A DNA stretch of 64,000 bases, taken from the NCBI RefSeq assembly GCF_009908285.1, contig NZ_JAAARM010000005.1:62001-126000 (forward strand). The letters run 5' to 3'. The translations under genes were made by a program, and so were the position numbers. Every line of letters begins with the position of its first letter. The stretch's first letter is position 1. The notes beneath the pieces are model-generated. The model had not been told where the DNA came from. It saw only the letters and a program-made list of their open reading frames with translations, and did not search any database. Shown piece after piece: positions 28,668-41,031 of the stretch. The DNA comes from Pseudomonas sp. Fl4BN1. Lineage in GTDB: Bacteria > Pseudomonadota > Gammaproteobacteria > Pseudomonadales > Pseudomonadaceae.

Positions 28668-29569
28668 CAATTGGGCGCATCGAAAATACCGGTCGACAAG
28701 TAACGATCGCCACGGTCACAGATGATCGCGACCATGACCGCATTTTCAACCTCCTGCGACAAGCGCAGCATCGCCGCTACCGCACCGCCGGAGGACACAC
28801 CGCAGAAAATGCCTTCTTCACGAGCCAGACGCCGGGTCACCTCCTCGGCCTCGCTCTGGGCCATGTCGACGATCCGATCGACGCGACTGGCTTGATAGAT
28901 CTTCGGCAGGTACTCCTCGGGCCAACGACGGATACCGGGAATCGCCGAGCCTTCCATCGGTTGCAGGCCGACGATCTGCACTGCGGGATTCTGTTCTTTC
29001 AAGTAACGCGAGGTTCCCATGATGGTGCCAGTGGTCCCCATCGAGCTGATGAAGTGCGTGATACTACCCTCGGTCTGGCGCCAGATCTCTGGGCCGGTGC
29101 CGGTGTAATGGGCCTGCGGATTATCACCGTTGGCAAACTGGTCGAGCACCTTGCCGCGGCCTTCGGCCTGCATCCGCTCTGCCAGGTCCCGGGCGCCTTC
29201 CATGCCCTGTTCCTGACTCACCAGGATCAGTTCGGCGCCATAGGCAGTCATCGCCGCCTTGCGCTCGGCGCTGGAGTTGTCGGGCATGATCAGGATCATC
29301 TTGTAACCCTTGATCGCCGCAGCCATGGCCAGGGCGATCCCGGTATTGCCCGAGGTCGCTTCGATCAGGGTATCGCCGGCCTGGATCTGCCCACGCAACT
29401 CGGCACGGGTGATCATCGACAGCGCCGGACGGTCCTTGACCGAACCCGCCGGGTTATTGCCCTCAAGCTTGAGCAGCAGGATGTTGCTGGTGGCGCCAGG
29501 CAGGCGCTGCAAACGAACCAGCGGGGTGTTGCCGACGCAATCGGCAATGGTTGGGTACTGCAAGGTCAT
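28667..29569 (-). CDS. cysM: Cysteine synthase B
   Basis: CysM makes cysteine from O-acetylserine with sulfide or thiosulfate, using PLP. The 300-residue protein shows the PLP Lys in [14 protein letters not shown] (near residue 41), the substrate loop [13 protein letters not shown], and the phosphate-binding [13 protein letters not shown]. The shorter length and the [11 protein letters not shown] motif match CysM rather than CysK. A 117-base gap separates it from the sensor-kinase gene downstream of pirR. In P. aeruginosa PAO1 this position is next to a siderophore receptor gene, which is missing here. Confidence 0.93.
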   Translation of the reverse strand: MTLQYPTIADCVGNTPLVRLQRLPGATSNILLLKLEGNNPAGSVKDRPALSMITRAELRGQIQAGDTLIEATSGNTGIALAMAAAIKGYKMILIMPDNSSAERKAAMTAYGAELILVSQEQGMEGARDLAERMQAEGRGKVLDQFANGDNPQAHYTGTGPEIWRQTEGSITHFISSMGTTGTIMGTSRYLKEQNPAVQIVGLQPMEGSAIPGIRRWPEEYLPKIYQASRVDRIVDMAQSEAEEVTRRLAREEGIFCGVSSGGAVAAMLRLSQEVENAVMVAIICDRGDRYLSTGIFDAPN

Positions 29570-29686
29570 GGCGTATTCGCAATCCAGACTGCGGGGGCGC
29601 CTATCATACCGGCAAACGTCCTAGCGCCATATCACGCAAAGTACGGGGCTTATGGCTTATTGATATAAGGCCGACAGTCAGCGCAC

Positions 29687-31060
29687 TCAGGCCGGCGCCG
29701 GCGACCTGACTGCCAGCAGGCGCAGATGGATACGCAATCCATGCCCTGTATTTTGCGCCCACAGCAGCCCCCCTTGGCGCTCTACTGCGTTGCGCGCAAT
29801 GCTCAGGCCCAAGCCGAAACCACCATCTCCGGGTCGCGATCCGTCGAGACGAATGAAGGGAGCGAAGATCCGCTCCAGCTCCGACTCGGCCACCCCCGGC
29901 CCCTGATCATCCAGCCACAGATGCCAATACGCGTCATCGCGCCGCCCATCGAGGACCACCAACGCCCCGGGCGGTGAATGCCGAATGGCATTGCGCAAGA
30001 TGTTCTCCAGGGCCTGGGCCAGGCTATTGAGATGCCCGCGCACCCAACAATCCGCTTCCAACCGGCAACGCAACTGCTCTGGCAACCAGCCGCTTTCAAA
30101 GCAGGCGTTCTCGCTGAGCATCTCCCACAGTGCCTGGATCTGGATCTGCTCCTCAGGCAATGGCGCACGCTCGGTGTCCAGCCAGGCCAGTTGCAGGCTG
30201 TCCTCCACCAGGCGTTGCATGCCATCGATTTCTCGGGCCAGTCGCTCCCGCAGGGCTGCCAGGTCCTGCTCGCCGTCGCACGCTACCCGCAGGCGGCTCA
30301 AGGGCGTGCGCAGTTCGTGGGACAGGTCCCGCAGCAACTGCTGCTGCACCGCCACGGTGCTTTGCAAGCGCTCGGACATCTGATCGAACGCCCGCCCCAG
30401 ATCTCCCAACTCATCCTTGCGCTGAGTCGTTTCAGTGGACAGCCGCGCGTTCAATTGTTCCGCACGCCAGGCATTGGCCTGCTCGCGCAACTGATTCAGC
30501 GGCACCACCAGCAAGCGGTACAGGCCGACACACAGCAACAGCGTGAACAGCCCCGGGATCACCCCGTTGGTCACCACCTGCCAGAACAACCGATAACGCC
30601 CCGGCATGAAGCGTTGCGGCAACTCGATCACCAGGCTGCCGAGGGACGGATCATCGGGGAATGGAATGTTCAGCCACGGCAGGCCACGAGCATGCCGGCT
30701 CACCGGCCAATCCGCGCTCCGCAGAAAGGTCAGGTGCTGAGCTTCTTTCGGGGTCAGCGGATAGCTGCTCAACGATTGCAGGTCACTGCCAATGACCCCG
30801 ATCCAGCTCTTTTCCCGGCTGGCCATTTGCTGAATCCAGGCATCGACCCCGGTATTCTGCCCGCTCTTCCAAGCTTGCTCGGCCTGCCGCGCATAGGTGC
30901 CGAGAGTGACCCGGGCCTCATCAGAGAGGTACAGGTTCCGCTGCTCCACATAACGCCCCCAGGACCAGCTCAGCCAAATCATCAGCAGACAGAAAGCCAC
31001 CAGCAACAGCGCCAGCTTCCAGAACAATGAATGCCGACCGGGCAGGCTAGACCACTTCAT
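29687..31060 (-). CDS. PirS-like sensor histidine kinase
   Basis: This 457-residue inner-membrane sensor kinase has an N-terminal helix (residues ~14-34), a periplasmic sensor region (~40-165), a second helix (~168-187), HAMP, HisKA with the phospho-His in LRDLSHELRTPLSRL (about residue 248), and HATPase_c with NILRNAIRHSP and GGFGLGLSIA. I use the ATG at 31060; a GTG at 31069 is an alternative. It overlaps the response-regulator gene and is next to gacS and cysM, the place of PirR/PirS in P. aeruginosa, where the pair controls a ferric-enterobactin receptor. No receptor gene is here, so the target may lie elsewhere. The name is by synteny only. Confidence 0.8.
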   Translation of the reverse strand: MKWSSLPGRHSLFWKLALLLVAFCLLMIWLSWSWGRYVEQRNLYLSDEARVTLGTYARQAEQAWKSGQNTGVDAWIQQMASREKSWIGVIGSDLQSLSSYPLTPKEAQHLTFLRSADWPVSRHARGLPWLNIPFPDDPSLGSLVIELPQRFMPGRYRLFWQVVTNGVIPGLFTLLLCVGLYRLLVVPLNQLREQANAWRAEQLNARLSTETTQRKDELGDLGRAFDQMSERLQSTVAVQQQLLRDLSHELRTPLSRLRVACDGEQDLAALRERLAREIDGMQRLVEDSLQLAWLDTERAPLPEEQIQIQALWEMLSENACFESGWLPEQLRCRLEADCWVRGHLNSLAQALENILRNAIRHSPPGALVVLDGRRDDAYWHLWLDDQGPGVAESELERIFAPFIRLDGSRPGDGGFGLGLSIARNAVERQGGLLWAQNTGHGLRIHLRLLAVRSPAPA

Positions 31061-31769
31061 CGAAGGCACTCAGCACATACCCCTTGCCCCACACCGTCCG
31101 CACTTCACGCTCGCTGTAACCCAACGCCTTGAGCTTGCGGCGAATCTGACTGACATGCATGTCCAGGCTGCGATCGTGAGCCGCATAGCCACGCTGCAAC
31201 ACATGTTGATAGAGGAAGGCCTTGCTCAGCACCTCGTCGGCATTGCGATGCAAGGTTTCCAGGAGACGGAATTCGCTGCGGGTCAGGCCCGCCCATTGTT
31301 CGGCAAAGAACACATCACACAATTCATCATCGAATCGCAGGCTCTGCAAATTGCTGCTGAGCACCGGCGGCGTTGGGCGTCGATCCAATGCCACCCGTCG
31401 CAAGATGGCCTCGATGCGCACCCGCAACTCGGCCATGCTGAACGGCTTGGGCAGATAGTCATCGGCCCCCAGGCGAAAACCACTGATGCGATCGGCTTCC
31501 GCCCCCAAGGCCGACATCAGCAATACCGGGGTCGAATGGCTCTGACGAAAATGCGTCAGCACCGTCAAACCGTCCATCCCCGGCAACAGGATGTCCATCA
31601 GCACCACATCGAAGGCCTGTCGACGGGCAATCCCCAAGCCTTCCAGACCGTTCTGGCACCAAGTCACGGCAAAACCGCAGCGCCCCAACTGTTCATGCAC
31701 GTAGGCACCAAGCACTGGGTCGTCTTCAATGGTCAGGATGCGGGGAGGCTCAACAGATACGGGAGTCAT
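31047..31769 (-). CDS. PirR-like OmpR-family response regulator
   Basis: This 240-residue regulator has a receiver domain (ILTIEDDPVLGAYVHEQL at residues ~12-28, phospho-Asp in VVLMDILLPGMDG, Lys in DDYLPKPFS) and a C-terminal winged helix of OmpR type (LTRSEFRLLETLHRNADEVLSK ... SLDMHVSQIRRKLKAL ... VRTVWGKGYVLS). The ATG at 31769 starts MTPVSVEPPR; longer reading upstream enters the gacS leader. It overlaps its kinase gene. It is divergent from gacS with about 218 bases between the starts. Assignment to PirR rests on position, not on a tested target. Confidence 0.82.
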   Translation of the reverse strand: MTPVSVEPPRILTIEDDPVLGAYVHEQLGRCGFAVTWCQNGLEGLGIARRQAFDVVLMDILLPGMDGLTVLTHFRQSHSTPVLLMSALGAEADRISGFRLGADDYLPKPFSMAELRVRIEAILRRVALDRRPTPPVLSSNLQSLRFDDELCDVFFAEQWAGLTRSEFRLLETLHRNADEVLSKAFLYQHVLQRGYAAHDRSLDMHVSQIRRKLKALGYSEREVRTVWGKGYVLSAFDEVV

Positions 31770-31987
31770 TGGCTTCTGCAAGTAATTCTCAATTGAGCAA
31801 TTATTCAAGATTGCCTGGATCGCGGCAACCAATGCCTTGGTCGCAGCCCCCTCGCCTCCTGCAGGTGCTCGGCTGGCGGAACGCAATTTGCCAAGATCAG
31901 CCCCCGGCAAATCGTTACACTGCGCAGGTGGCGCATCACGGACGTGCCCGTCGACCTTTCAAAACAGCGTGGAAGCAGGAGAGTTGC

Positions 31988-34741
<2,754 letters not shown>

Positions 34742-34804
34742 CCCAGAGCAAGACCCGCCCGGCGCCCAGCCTTCATGCTGAGCGCCTTGAACAAGGATGC
34801 AAGC

Positions 34805-35794
34805 ATGCGGACGATTCTTTTCAGCAGCCAGAATTATGACCGTGAGAGTTTTCTCGGTACCCACCTGCCAGCAGGCATTGAGCTGCAATTCCAGGCCGCC
34901 CGCCTGAGCCTGGACACCGTGGCCCTGGCCGAACGCCACGAAGTGGTGTGTGCCTTTATCAACGATGATCTTAGCGCCCCGGTACTGGAACAACTGGCAG
35001 CCGGCGGCACGCGGCTGATCGCCCTGCGCTCGGCGGGGTACAATCACGTCGACCTGCCGGCAGCCAAGCGCCTGGGCCTGGATGTAGTAAGGGTCCCGGC
35101 CTATTCACCGCATGCGGTGGCCGAACATGCCGTCGCCTTGATCCTGGCGTTGAACCGCCGCCTGCACCGAGCCTACAACCGTACCCGCGAAGGCGACTTT
35201 ACCCTGCACGGCCTGACCGGCTTCGACCTGGTGGGCAAGACCGTGGGGATTGTCGGTACCGGGCAGATTGGCGCCACCTTCGCCCGCATCATGGCCGGCT
35301 TCGGTTGCCAACTGCTGGCCTACGATCCCTTTCCCAATCCCGCCGTCGAAGCCCTCGGAGCCCGTTACCTGAGCCTGCCGGAACTACTGGCCCAGGCGCA
35401 GATCATCAGCCTGCACTGCCCGCTGACCGACGACAGTCGTTACCTGATCAACCAGGAAAGCCTGGCGCACATGCAACCGGGAGCGATGCTGATCAATACC
35501 GGCCGCGGCGGACTGGTGGACACACCGGCGTTGATCGAAGCCCTGAAAAGCGGCCAACTGGGCTATCTGGGGCTGGATGTCTACGAAGAAGAGGCCCAAC
35601 TGTTCTTCGAGGACCGTTCCGACCTGCCGTTGCAGGATGATGTACTGGCTCGGCTGCTGACCTTTCCCAATGTGATAGTGACCGCGCACCAGGCATTCCT
35701 GACCCACGAAGCCTTGGCAGCCATCGCCGACACCACGCTGCACAACATCGCCAGTTGGGCCGCGGGCCAGCCACAGAATCAGGTCCATGGCTAA
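34805..35794 (+). CDS. ldhA: D-lactate dehydrogenase (NAD-dependent, fermentative)
   Basis: LdhA reduces pyruvate to D-lactate with NADH. The 329-residue protein belongs to the D-2-hydroxyacid dehydrogenase family: the Rossmann motif GIVGTGQIGATFARIM near residue 150, the substrate Arg in INTGRGGLVDTPAL, the Glu in GLDVYEEEAQLFF, and the acid/base His in VTAHQAFLTHEAL. The ATG at 34805 has AAGGA upstream. It follows gacS on the same strand by 63 bases, the same pair as PA0928-PA0927 of PAO1. Confidence 0.94.
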   Translation: MRTILFSSQNYDRESFLGTHLPAGIELQFQAARLSLDTVALAERHEVVCAFINDDLSAPVLEQLAAGGTRLIALRSAGYNHVDLPAAKRLGLDVVRVPAYSPHAVAEHAVALILALNRRLHRAYNRTREGDFTLHGLTGFDLVGKTVGIVGTGQIGATFARIMAGFGCQLLAYDPFPNPAVEALGARYLSLPELLAQAQIISLHCPLTDDSRYLINQESLAHMQPGAMLINTGRGGLVDTPALIEALKSGQLGYLGLDVYEEEAQLFFEDRSDLPLQDDVLARLLTFPNVIVTAHQAFLTHEALAAIADTTLHNIASWAAGQPQNQVHG

Positions 35795-35884
35795 AATCCC
35801 CGGCACGGGCTGATCGAAGGTCATCAGCCCGCAACCTGCGGCCCAGGGGCCCGTGCTAGCATACGCGGCAGATTTGGAGGACCC

Positions 35885-36322
35885 ATGGTCGAACACGATT
35901 TCCGCTACAACCTGATGAACCCGCAACACACCCTGATCGAATGCCGCGCCCTGGTGCCGGGGCGCTATCAAGTCACCGGTAACGGTGGCTCGATCCGTAC
36001 CGACGACGTGCTACTGGTTACCCTCAAGGGCAGCAAGGACTTGTCCATGCGCCTGACGGTAGAGACCGTCCGCCACCTGATCAATCCACTCGGCCAGTGG
36101 GTCGCCGTGGCCCGTGGCCCGGTGTTCGGTGAACTGGCAATTCATCAATGGCAAGTCAACTGCGACAGCTGCGCCGCCGAACTCAATTTCGAGTTCGCGG
36201 TAGACGCCAAGCTCGGCAACAAGGCTCAGAAGCCTGCAGCCAGCGCTCGGATTGCCGAACTGGGCTGGGCCAGCGAGGGCGAACGCCACCTCTGCCCGAA
36301 ATGCCAGCAGGCCGGACAATGA
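35885..36322 (+). CDS. Conserved protein with paired Cys motifs (145 aa)
   Basis: I do not recognise a named family. The 145-residue soluble protein has an N-terminal half rich in beta strands (QVTGNGGSIRTDDVLLVTLKG, VAVARGPVFGELAIHQWQV) and two separated Cys pairs, CDSC (about residue 95) and CPKC near the C terminus. Such spacing is compatible with a zinc ribbon. It occupies the place of PA0926 next to ldhA in PAO1. The stop overlaps the start of the META-domain lipoprotein gene by 4 bases (ATGA). Confidence 0.75.
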   Translation: MVEHDFRYNLMNPQHTLIECRALVPGRYQVTGNGGSIRTDDVLLVTLKGSKDLSMRLTVETVRHLINPLGQWVAVARGPVFGELAIHQWQVNCDSCAAELNFEFAVDAKLGNKAQKPAASARIAELGWASEGERHLCPKCQQAGQ

Positions 36323-36723
36323 AACACCTGGCGCTGACTGCGGCACTGGGGGCCAGCCTGATGGGCTGCGCCGCCGAGCCGCTGAAGCTGCAGCAAGATC
36401 GCAGTTACGTCCTGGAATGGATCGGTGAGCGGCCGCTCATCGATTACAGCCACCTGACCATCACTCTGGGCGCCGATGGCCGTGCCTATGGCAATGGTGG
36501 CTGCAACCACTGGTTCGCGCCTTACACCCTTGATGCAGACAAGCTCAGCTTCGGCAAGGTGGGCAGCACCCGCAAACTCTGCGCTCCGGCATTGATGGAG
36601 CAGGAGCGGCGTTTCCTCCAGGCACTGGAAACCGTCGAGCGCTGGGATGTCTCACCGATCGAACAGCTGCGTTTCTGGCCGGCCGAAGGCAAACCGCTGC
36701 GCTGGTGGCTGGAAGAAGGCTGA
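36319..36723 (+). CDS. META-domain lipoprotein
   Basis: This 134-residue protein has a lipoprotein signal (KHLALTAALGASLMGC, lipobox Cys) and a META/HslJ-like domain: the region GRAYGNGGCNHWFAPYTLDADKLSFG contains the characteristic G-NGGCN-W-F pattern, followed by STRKLCAPALMEQERRFLQAL. Members are linked to heat, novobiocin or oxidative stress, but the molecular function is unclear. The start overlaps the stop of the preceding gene, so they are coupled. A REP element follows. Confidence 0.87.
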   Translation: MKHLALTAALGASLMGCAAEPLKLQQDRSYVLEWIGERPLIDYSHLTITLGADGRAYGNGGCNHWFAPYTLDADKLSFGKVGSTRKLCAPALMEQERRFLQALETVERWDVSPIEQLRFWPAEGKPLRWWLEEG

Positions 36724-36731
36724 CACCATTC

Positions 36732-36766
36732 TGTAGCCGCTGGCGCAGCCTGCGCCGGCAGCTACA
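36732..36766. repeat. REP-type palindromic repeat
   Basis: TGTAGCCGCTGGCGCAG and TGCGCCGGCAGCTACA form an imperfect inverted repeat with the TGTAG/CTACA ends usual for extragenic palindromes of pseudomonads. It lies between convergent genes. Confidence 0.75.
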
Positions 36767-36783
36767 AGAATCCCGGCCTTTCT

Positions 36784-37248
36784 TCAATGACCGCGCAGAG
36801 TCCGCAGCTTCTCCAGCACGCCCGCCGCAGTCTGCTCGCCCAGCATTTGCTCACGCACCTTGCCCTTGTCGTCGATGATGTAGGTCACCGGCAACGCCTC
36901 GCTACGTGGCAGCTCGAAAATCTCAGCTGGGTTCTGCGCCAGCACAGTGAACTTGATACCCAGTTTTTCGCTGGCGCTCTTGAGCTCATCGCCCTGAACA
37001 TTATCGAAGTTGACTCCCAGCACCGTCGCCGACTGCCCCTTGAGCTGCTCGTTCAAGGCATTCAACTCAGGCACCTCTGTCCGGCAAGGCCCGCACCACT
37101 CAGCCCAGTAGTTGAGCACCAGCCACTGTTTATCGAGGCGTTCAGCAGCGACTTTCTGACCGTACTGGTCAACCCCGTAGTCATTGCCACAGCCGCCAAG
37201 CAGCAAGGTGGTGAAAATCGCCAATATTGCTGCCAATTGCCTTGCCAT
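36784..37248 (-). CDS. Thioredoxin-like (TlpA/ResA-type) lipoprotein
   Basis: This 154-residue protein has a lipoprotein signal (ARQLAAILAIFTTLLLGGC) and a thioredoxin fold with the active site WAEWCGPCRTEVPEL (CGPC), followed by VLGVNFDNVQGDE, a conserved cis-Pro region (EALPVTYIIDDKGKV) and EQMLGEQTAAGVLEKL. It is probably a periplasm-facing, membrane-anchored thiol-disulfide reductase. The ATG at 37248 gives the signal peptide; the longer frame upstream is not supported. It is divergent from arsC. Confidence 0.9.
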   Translation of the reverse strand: MARQLAAILAIFTTLLLGGCGNDYGVDQYGQKVAAERLDKQWLVLNYWAEWCGPCRTEVPELNALNEQLKGQSATVLGVNFDNVQGDELKSASEKLGIKFTVLAQNPAEIFELPRSEALPVTYIIDDKGKVREQMLGEQTAAGVLEKLRTLRGH

Positions 37249-37386
37249 GCACCGTTTCCTGTCTTGAAGGAGGTCTTGAAAAATGATCGGTAACCCTTGT
37301 TGCTGCGACCTATCGACTCCCAAGGTTCAGGAGAGCCCGTCGCCCGGGTAGAATAGCCGCCACCTTACGCAAGATGCGACCCGCAC

Positions 37387-38757
<1,371 letters not shown>

Positions 38758-38772
38758 TCCTGAAGGCACACG

Positions 38773-38808
38773 AGTTCCCCGGAACGCAAGGCAATGCTCC
38801 GGGGAACT
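38773..38808. other. Strong stem-loop downstream of DUF2069
   Basis: An 11-bp perfect stem (AGTTCCCCGGA / TCCGGGGAACT) with a 14-base loop lies 16 bases after the stop. There is no long T tract, so it may act as a weak terminator or an mRNA end. Confidence 0.55.
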
Positions 38809-38883
38809 TGCATCGTCGTTTCGCGCCCCAATCTTGATCGACAGACTCGCTGAGCGACACTCCCACACCGACCCGGAGCAGGC

Positions 38884-39555
38884 ATGCACGATTACAAATG
38901 GCTGAATGAATACTGTCTTAACCGCTTCGGCTCCACCGCGGCACTGGAAGCCCAGCTGCCAACGCCAGCCAGTGATGACTATCTGCGTTCACTGAGCGCC
39001 GATCGCTATTTGTCGACCCTGGCATTGCGGGTCTTTCGTGCCGGCCTGAAGCACAGCCTGGTGGATGCCAAATGGCCGGCATTCGAACAAGTGTTCTTTG
39101 GCTTCGATCCAGACAAGGTGGTGCTGATGGGCGCCGAGCACCTGGAGCGGCTGATGCAGGACACGCGAATCATTCGCCATCTGGGTAAGCTCAAAAGCGT
39201 CCCGCGCAACGCCCAGATGATCCTCGACGTGGAGCAGCAACACACCCGCTTCGGCGCCTTTATCGCCGACTGGCCGGTCCAGGACATTACCGGGCTCTGG
39301 CAGTACCTGGCCAAACACGGCAATCAGATGGGTGGCCTCTCGGCGCCACGTTTCCTGCGCATGGTGGGCAAAGACACCTTCATTCCTACCTGGGATGTGG
39401 TCGCCGCACTCAGCGCGCAGAACATCATCGACAAAGTGCCCAGCAGCAAACGCGACCAGGCCTTGGTACAAGACGTGTTCAACCAATGGCAGAACGAAAG
39501 TGGCAGGCCGCTGTGCCAGCTTTCAGCCATGCTGACCTATACCGTCAACCACTAA
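38884..39555 (+). CDS. DNA-3-methyladenine glycosylase I family protein
   Basis: This 223-residue protein matches the Tag family of 3-methyladenine DNA glycosylases (HhH fold) over FRAGLKHSLVDAKWPAFEQVFFGFDPDKV and DTRIIRHLGKLKSVPRNAQMI. The segment RNAQMILDVEQQHTRFGAFI is typical for a sub-group found in pseudomonads. The four Cys/His that bind zinc in E. coli Tag are not obvious, so it may be a divergent member with another substrate. It is a single gene with a long downstream AT-rich gap. Confidence 0.75.
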   Translation: MHDYKWLNEYCLNRFGSTAALEAQLPTPASDDYLRSLSADRYLSTLALRVFRAGLKHSLVDAKWPAFEQVFFGFDPDKVVLMGAEHLERLMQDTRIIRHLGKLKSVPRNAQMILDVEQQHTRFGAFIADWPVQDITGLWQYLAKHGNQMGGLSAPRFLRMVGKDTFIPTWDVVAALSAQNIIDKVPSSKRDQALVQDVFNQWQNESGRPLCQLSAMLTYTVNH

Positions 39556-40007
39556 GCCCGCTGGTCATTACTCTTGCCTCCCGCACTGCTTCGTCTCCGG
39601 ACACCGGACTGAAGCAGTCATCTCCTCGCGTCTCTAGCTGACAGAAAGCTGAACTAACCTGCAGTTTTTCCACAGAAGTTTTTTTCTCAGCTACAGTTTC
39701 TTCGGCTTGTCATACCGATAAGAACAGCGCCATTAAAAATAGCTGCAGGACGCGAAGCTCATTCGCCCATCGCTTGGCGGGTAACGCTTTTCTCAAACTC
39801 GTAACCTGAACGTTTGCTGTCTGGCGTAAAACAGGCCGGCGCTATGCCATTCGTTTTTTTCACATTGCTTTCACCATTCCCCCACCTGGCCTTCTTTAAG
39901 TTGGCTCTAGTGGCGGCGCTGATGCCGGTGCGCGTGCCGGTTCGTTGCAGAACATTAGTTTCAACCCGAATTAAAAAACCTCTCAAAAACATATTCAGGT
40001 AAACGAC
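39556..40007. other. AT-richer intergenic region before the histidine-phosphatase gene
   Basis: This 452-base gap is clearly richer in A and T than its flanks, with T runs at 39664-39686 and a hairpin-like pair AGCTGA / TCAGCT around them. It ends with a possible 52-residue reading frame (39844-40002) that stops 5 bases before the next gene. I see no confident PhoP, PmrA or RpoN site. Confidence 0.4.
39844..40002 (+). CDS. Possible small leader protein (52 aa), low confidence
   Basis: From the ATG at 39844 an open frame runs 52 residues: a hydrophobic start (MPFVFFTLLSPFPHLAFFKL), then a basic Arg/Lys-rich tail (PVRVPVRC ... TRIKKPLKNIFR). The stop TAA lies within the ribosome site of the phosphatase gene at 40008. 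The amphipathic, aromatic, then basic layout is odd for chance sequence, but no clear ribosome site is visible, so it may not be translated. Confidence 0.25.
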   Translation: MPFVFFTLLSPFPHLAFFKLALVAALMPVRVPVRCRTLVSTRIKKPLKNIFR

Positions 40008-40688
40008 GTGGTCAATACTCTGCAAGCCGGCCCCCAAGCTAAAACCGCCAGCATGCGCCGCTCCAGAAAAATCATCTTCAGTGCGATTGCGGTCGCCCTG
40101 ACTATCGTGGTCAGCGGCTTTATGTTGTGGCCTGCAACCCCTCAAGACCTGGCCCTCGACAACCAGATGCAACAGAGCGGTCTCTATGAGCACTGGCGAG
40201 CCGGCCAGGTGATTGTTCTGGTGCGTCACTCAGAGCGCTGCGATCGCTCTGCCAATCCGTGCCTGGGCCCTGCGGACGGCATCACCCAGCTTGGCAGCGT
40301 CACAGCCAGCGAACTGGGCCAGGCCTTTCGCACTCTTGGCATGGAGCATACGGATGTCCTGAGCAGCCCCATGACGCGCACCCTGCAAACCACACAGTCC
40401 ATGTTCAATCAAGCGCCTAGAACCCAGGAATGGCTGGTGACCTGTGGCAAGAACCTTGAAAGGGATATTAAAGCCCACAAGCTTCAAGGACGTAACCTGA
40501 TCCTGGTCACCCACAGCGGCTGCATCAGTGATCTGGAAAGCCATCTGGGATTCGCCCACGCCCTGGCCAGTGAATACACCAGTTCGTTATTCGTGACCCT
40601 GACCGCAGACGGTGAAATGCAAGTAGTGGGAATCATGAATGCAAGAAACTGGCCTCAGGTACTTAAAGAGATGCCCAACAATCTGTAA
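40008..40688 (+). CDS. Membrane-anchored histidine phosphatase (Ais/PmrG-like)
   Basis: This 226-residue protein has an N-terminal membrane anchor (KIIFSAIAVALTIVVSGFML, residues ~21-40) and a histidine-phosphatase domain with the catalytic VLVRHSERCDRS (RHxE variant) and the second His in LILVTHSGCISDLE. Layout and context (next to arnT) resemble Ais/PmrG, which removes phosphate from LPS core heptose. The GTG at 40008 (AGG about 8 bases upstream) is the likely start; an ATG at 40053 is the alternative. Function is inferred. Confidence 0.72.
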   Translation: MVNTLQAGPQAKTASMRRSRKIIFSAIAVALTIVVSGFMLWPATPQDLALDNQMQQSGLYEHWRAGQVIVLVRHSERCDRSANPCLGPADGITQLGSVTASELGQAFRTLGMEHTDVLSSPMTRTLQTTQSMFNQAPRTQEWLVTCGKNLERDIKAHKLQGRNLILVTHSGCISDLESHLGFAHALASEYTSSLFVTLTADGEMQVVGIMNARNWPQVLKEMPNNL

Positions 40689-41031
40689 CTATTTTTAACA
40701 ACACAACAACAGACTTCACTCAGCTGACAGACAGACTAGCCAGCCTGTTATTTATTTGACTTTGTTGTGTTTTGCACTATTAGCAATTAGTGCCAGCTCT
40801 TTATAACAAGCATTCTCAAAAACGCCTGAAAGACCAGATGAAAGCTATGGTTTATTTTGAGAAATCTGCTGATGCGGCAATCGCTGATTATCAGTGAGCT
40901 CCGACACCAGAACTTGTACGTTGAACTCCTTACCTGACTTCGAGGACAGCAATGCACCGCACTTTACGCCCCCAGCTTATGGAACGAGCACCACGCCTCA
41001 TGACTGCACTGCTTGCAGGAGCGAAAACGGC
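40689..41031. other. AT-rich gap before arnT
   Basis: This 343-base gap is AT-rich compared with its flanks. It holds a promoter-like pair TTGACT-16-TATTAG (40756-40783), a palindrome over its -10 (40774-40793), and an inverted pair AACACAACAA / TTGTTGTGTT around 40700-40770. No gene is supported in it. Confidence 0.45.
40756..40793 (+). promoter_or_regulatory. Putative sigma-70 promoter with palindrome over -10
   Basis: TTGACT (40756-40761), 16-base spacer, TATTAG (40778-40783). The -10 lies inside GCACTA-8-TAGTGC (40774-40793), which could be an operator or a hairpin. The leader to arnT would be about 240 bases. Confidence 0.4.

Noticed and set aside
31781..31805. AT-rich palindrome CTCAATTGAG upstream of the PirR-like gene as a Fur box
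   Set aside because: The match to the 19-bp Fur consensus is poor in every alignment I tried, so iron control is not supported by sequence here.
39759..40229. 156-codon minus-strand frame over the gap before the phosphatase gene
   Set aside because: It overlaps the phosphatase gene, whose catalytic motifs are clear; composition suggests a shadow frame.
39800..41031. PhoP (GTTCAG) or PmrA (CTTAAG) boxes upstream of the phosphatase and arnT genes
   Set aside because: Only isolated single half-sites were seen, none as a spaced direct repeat.
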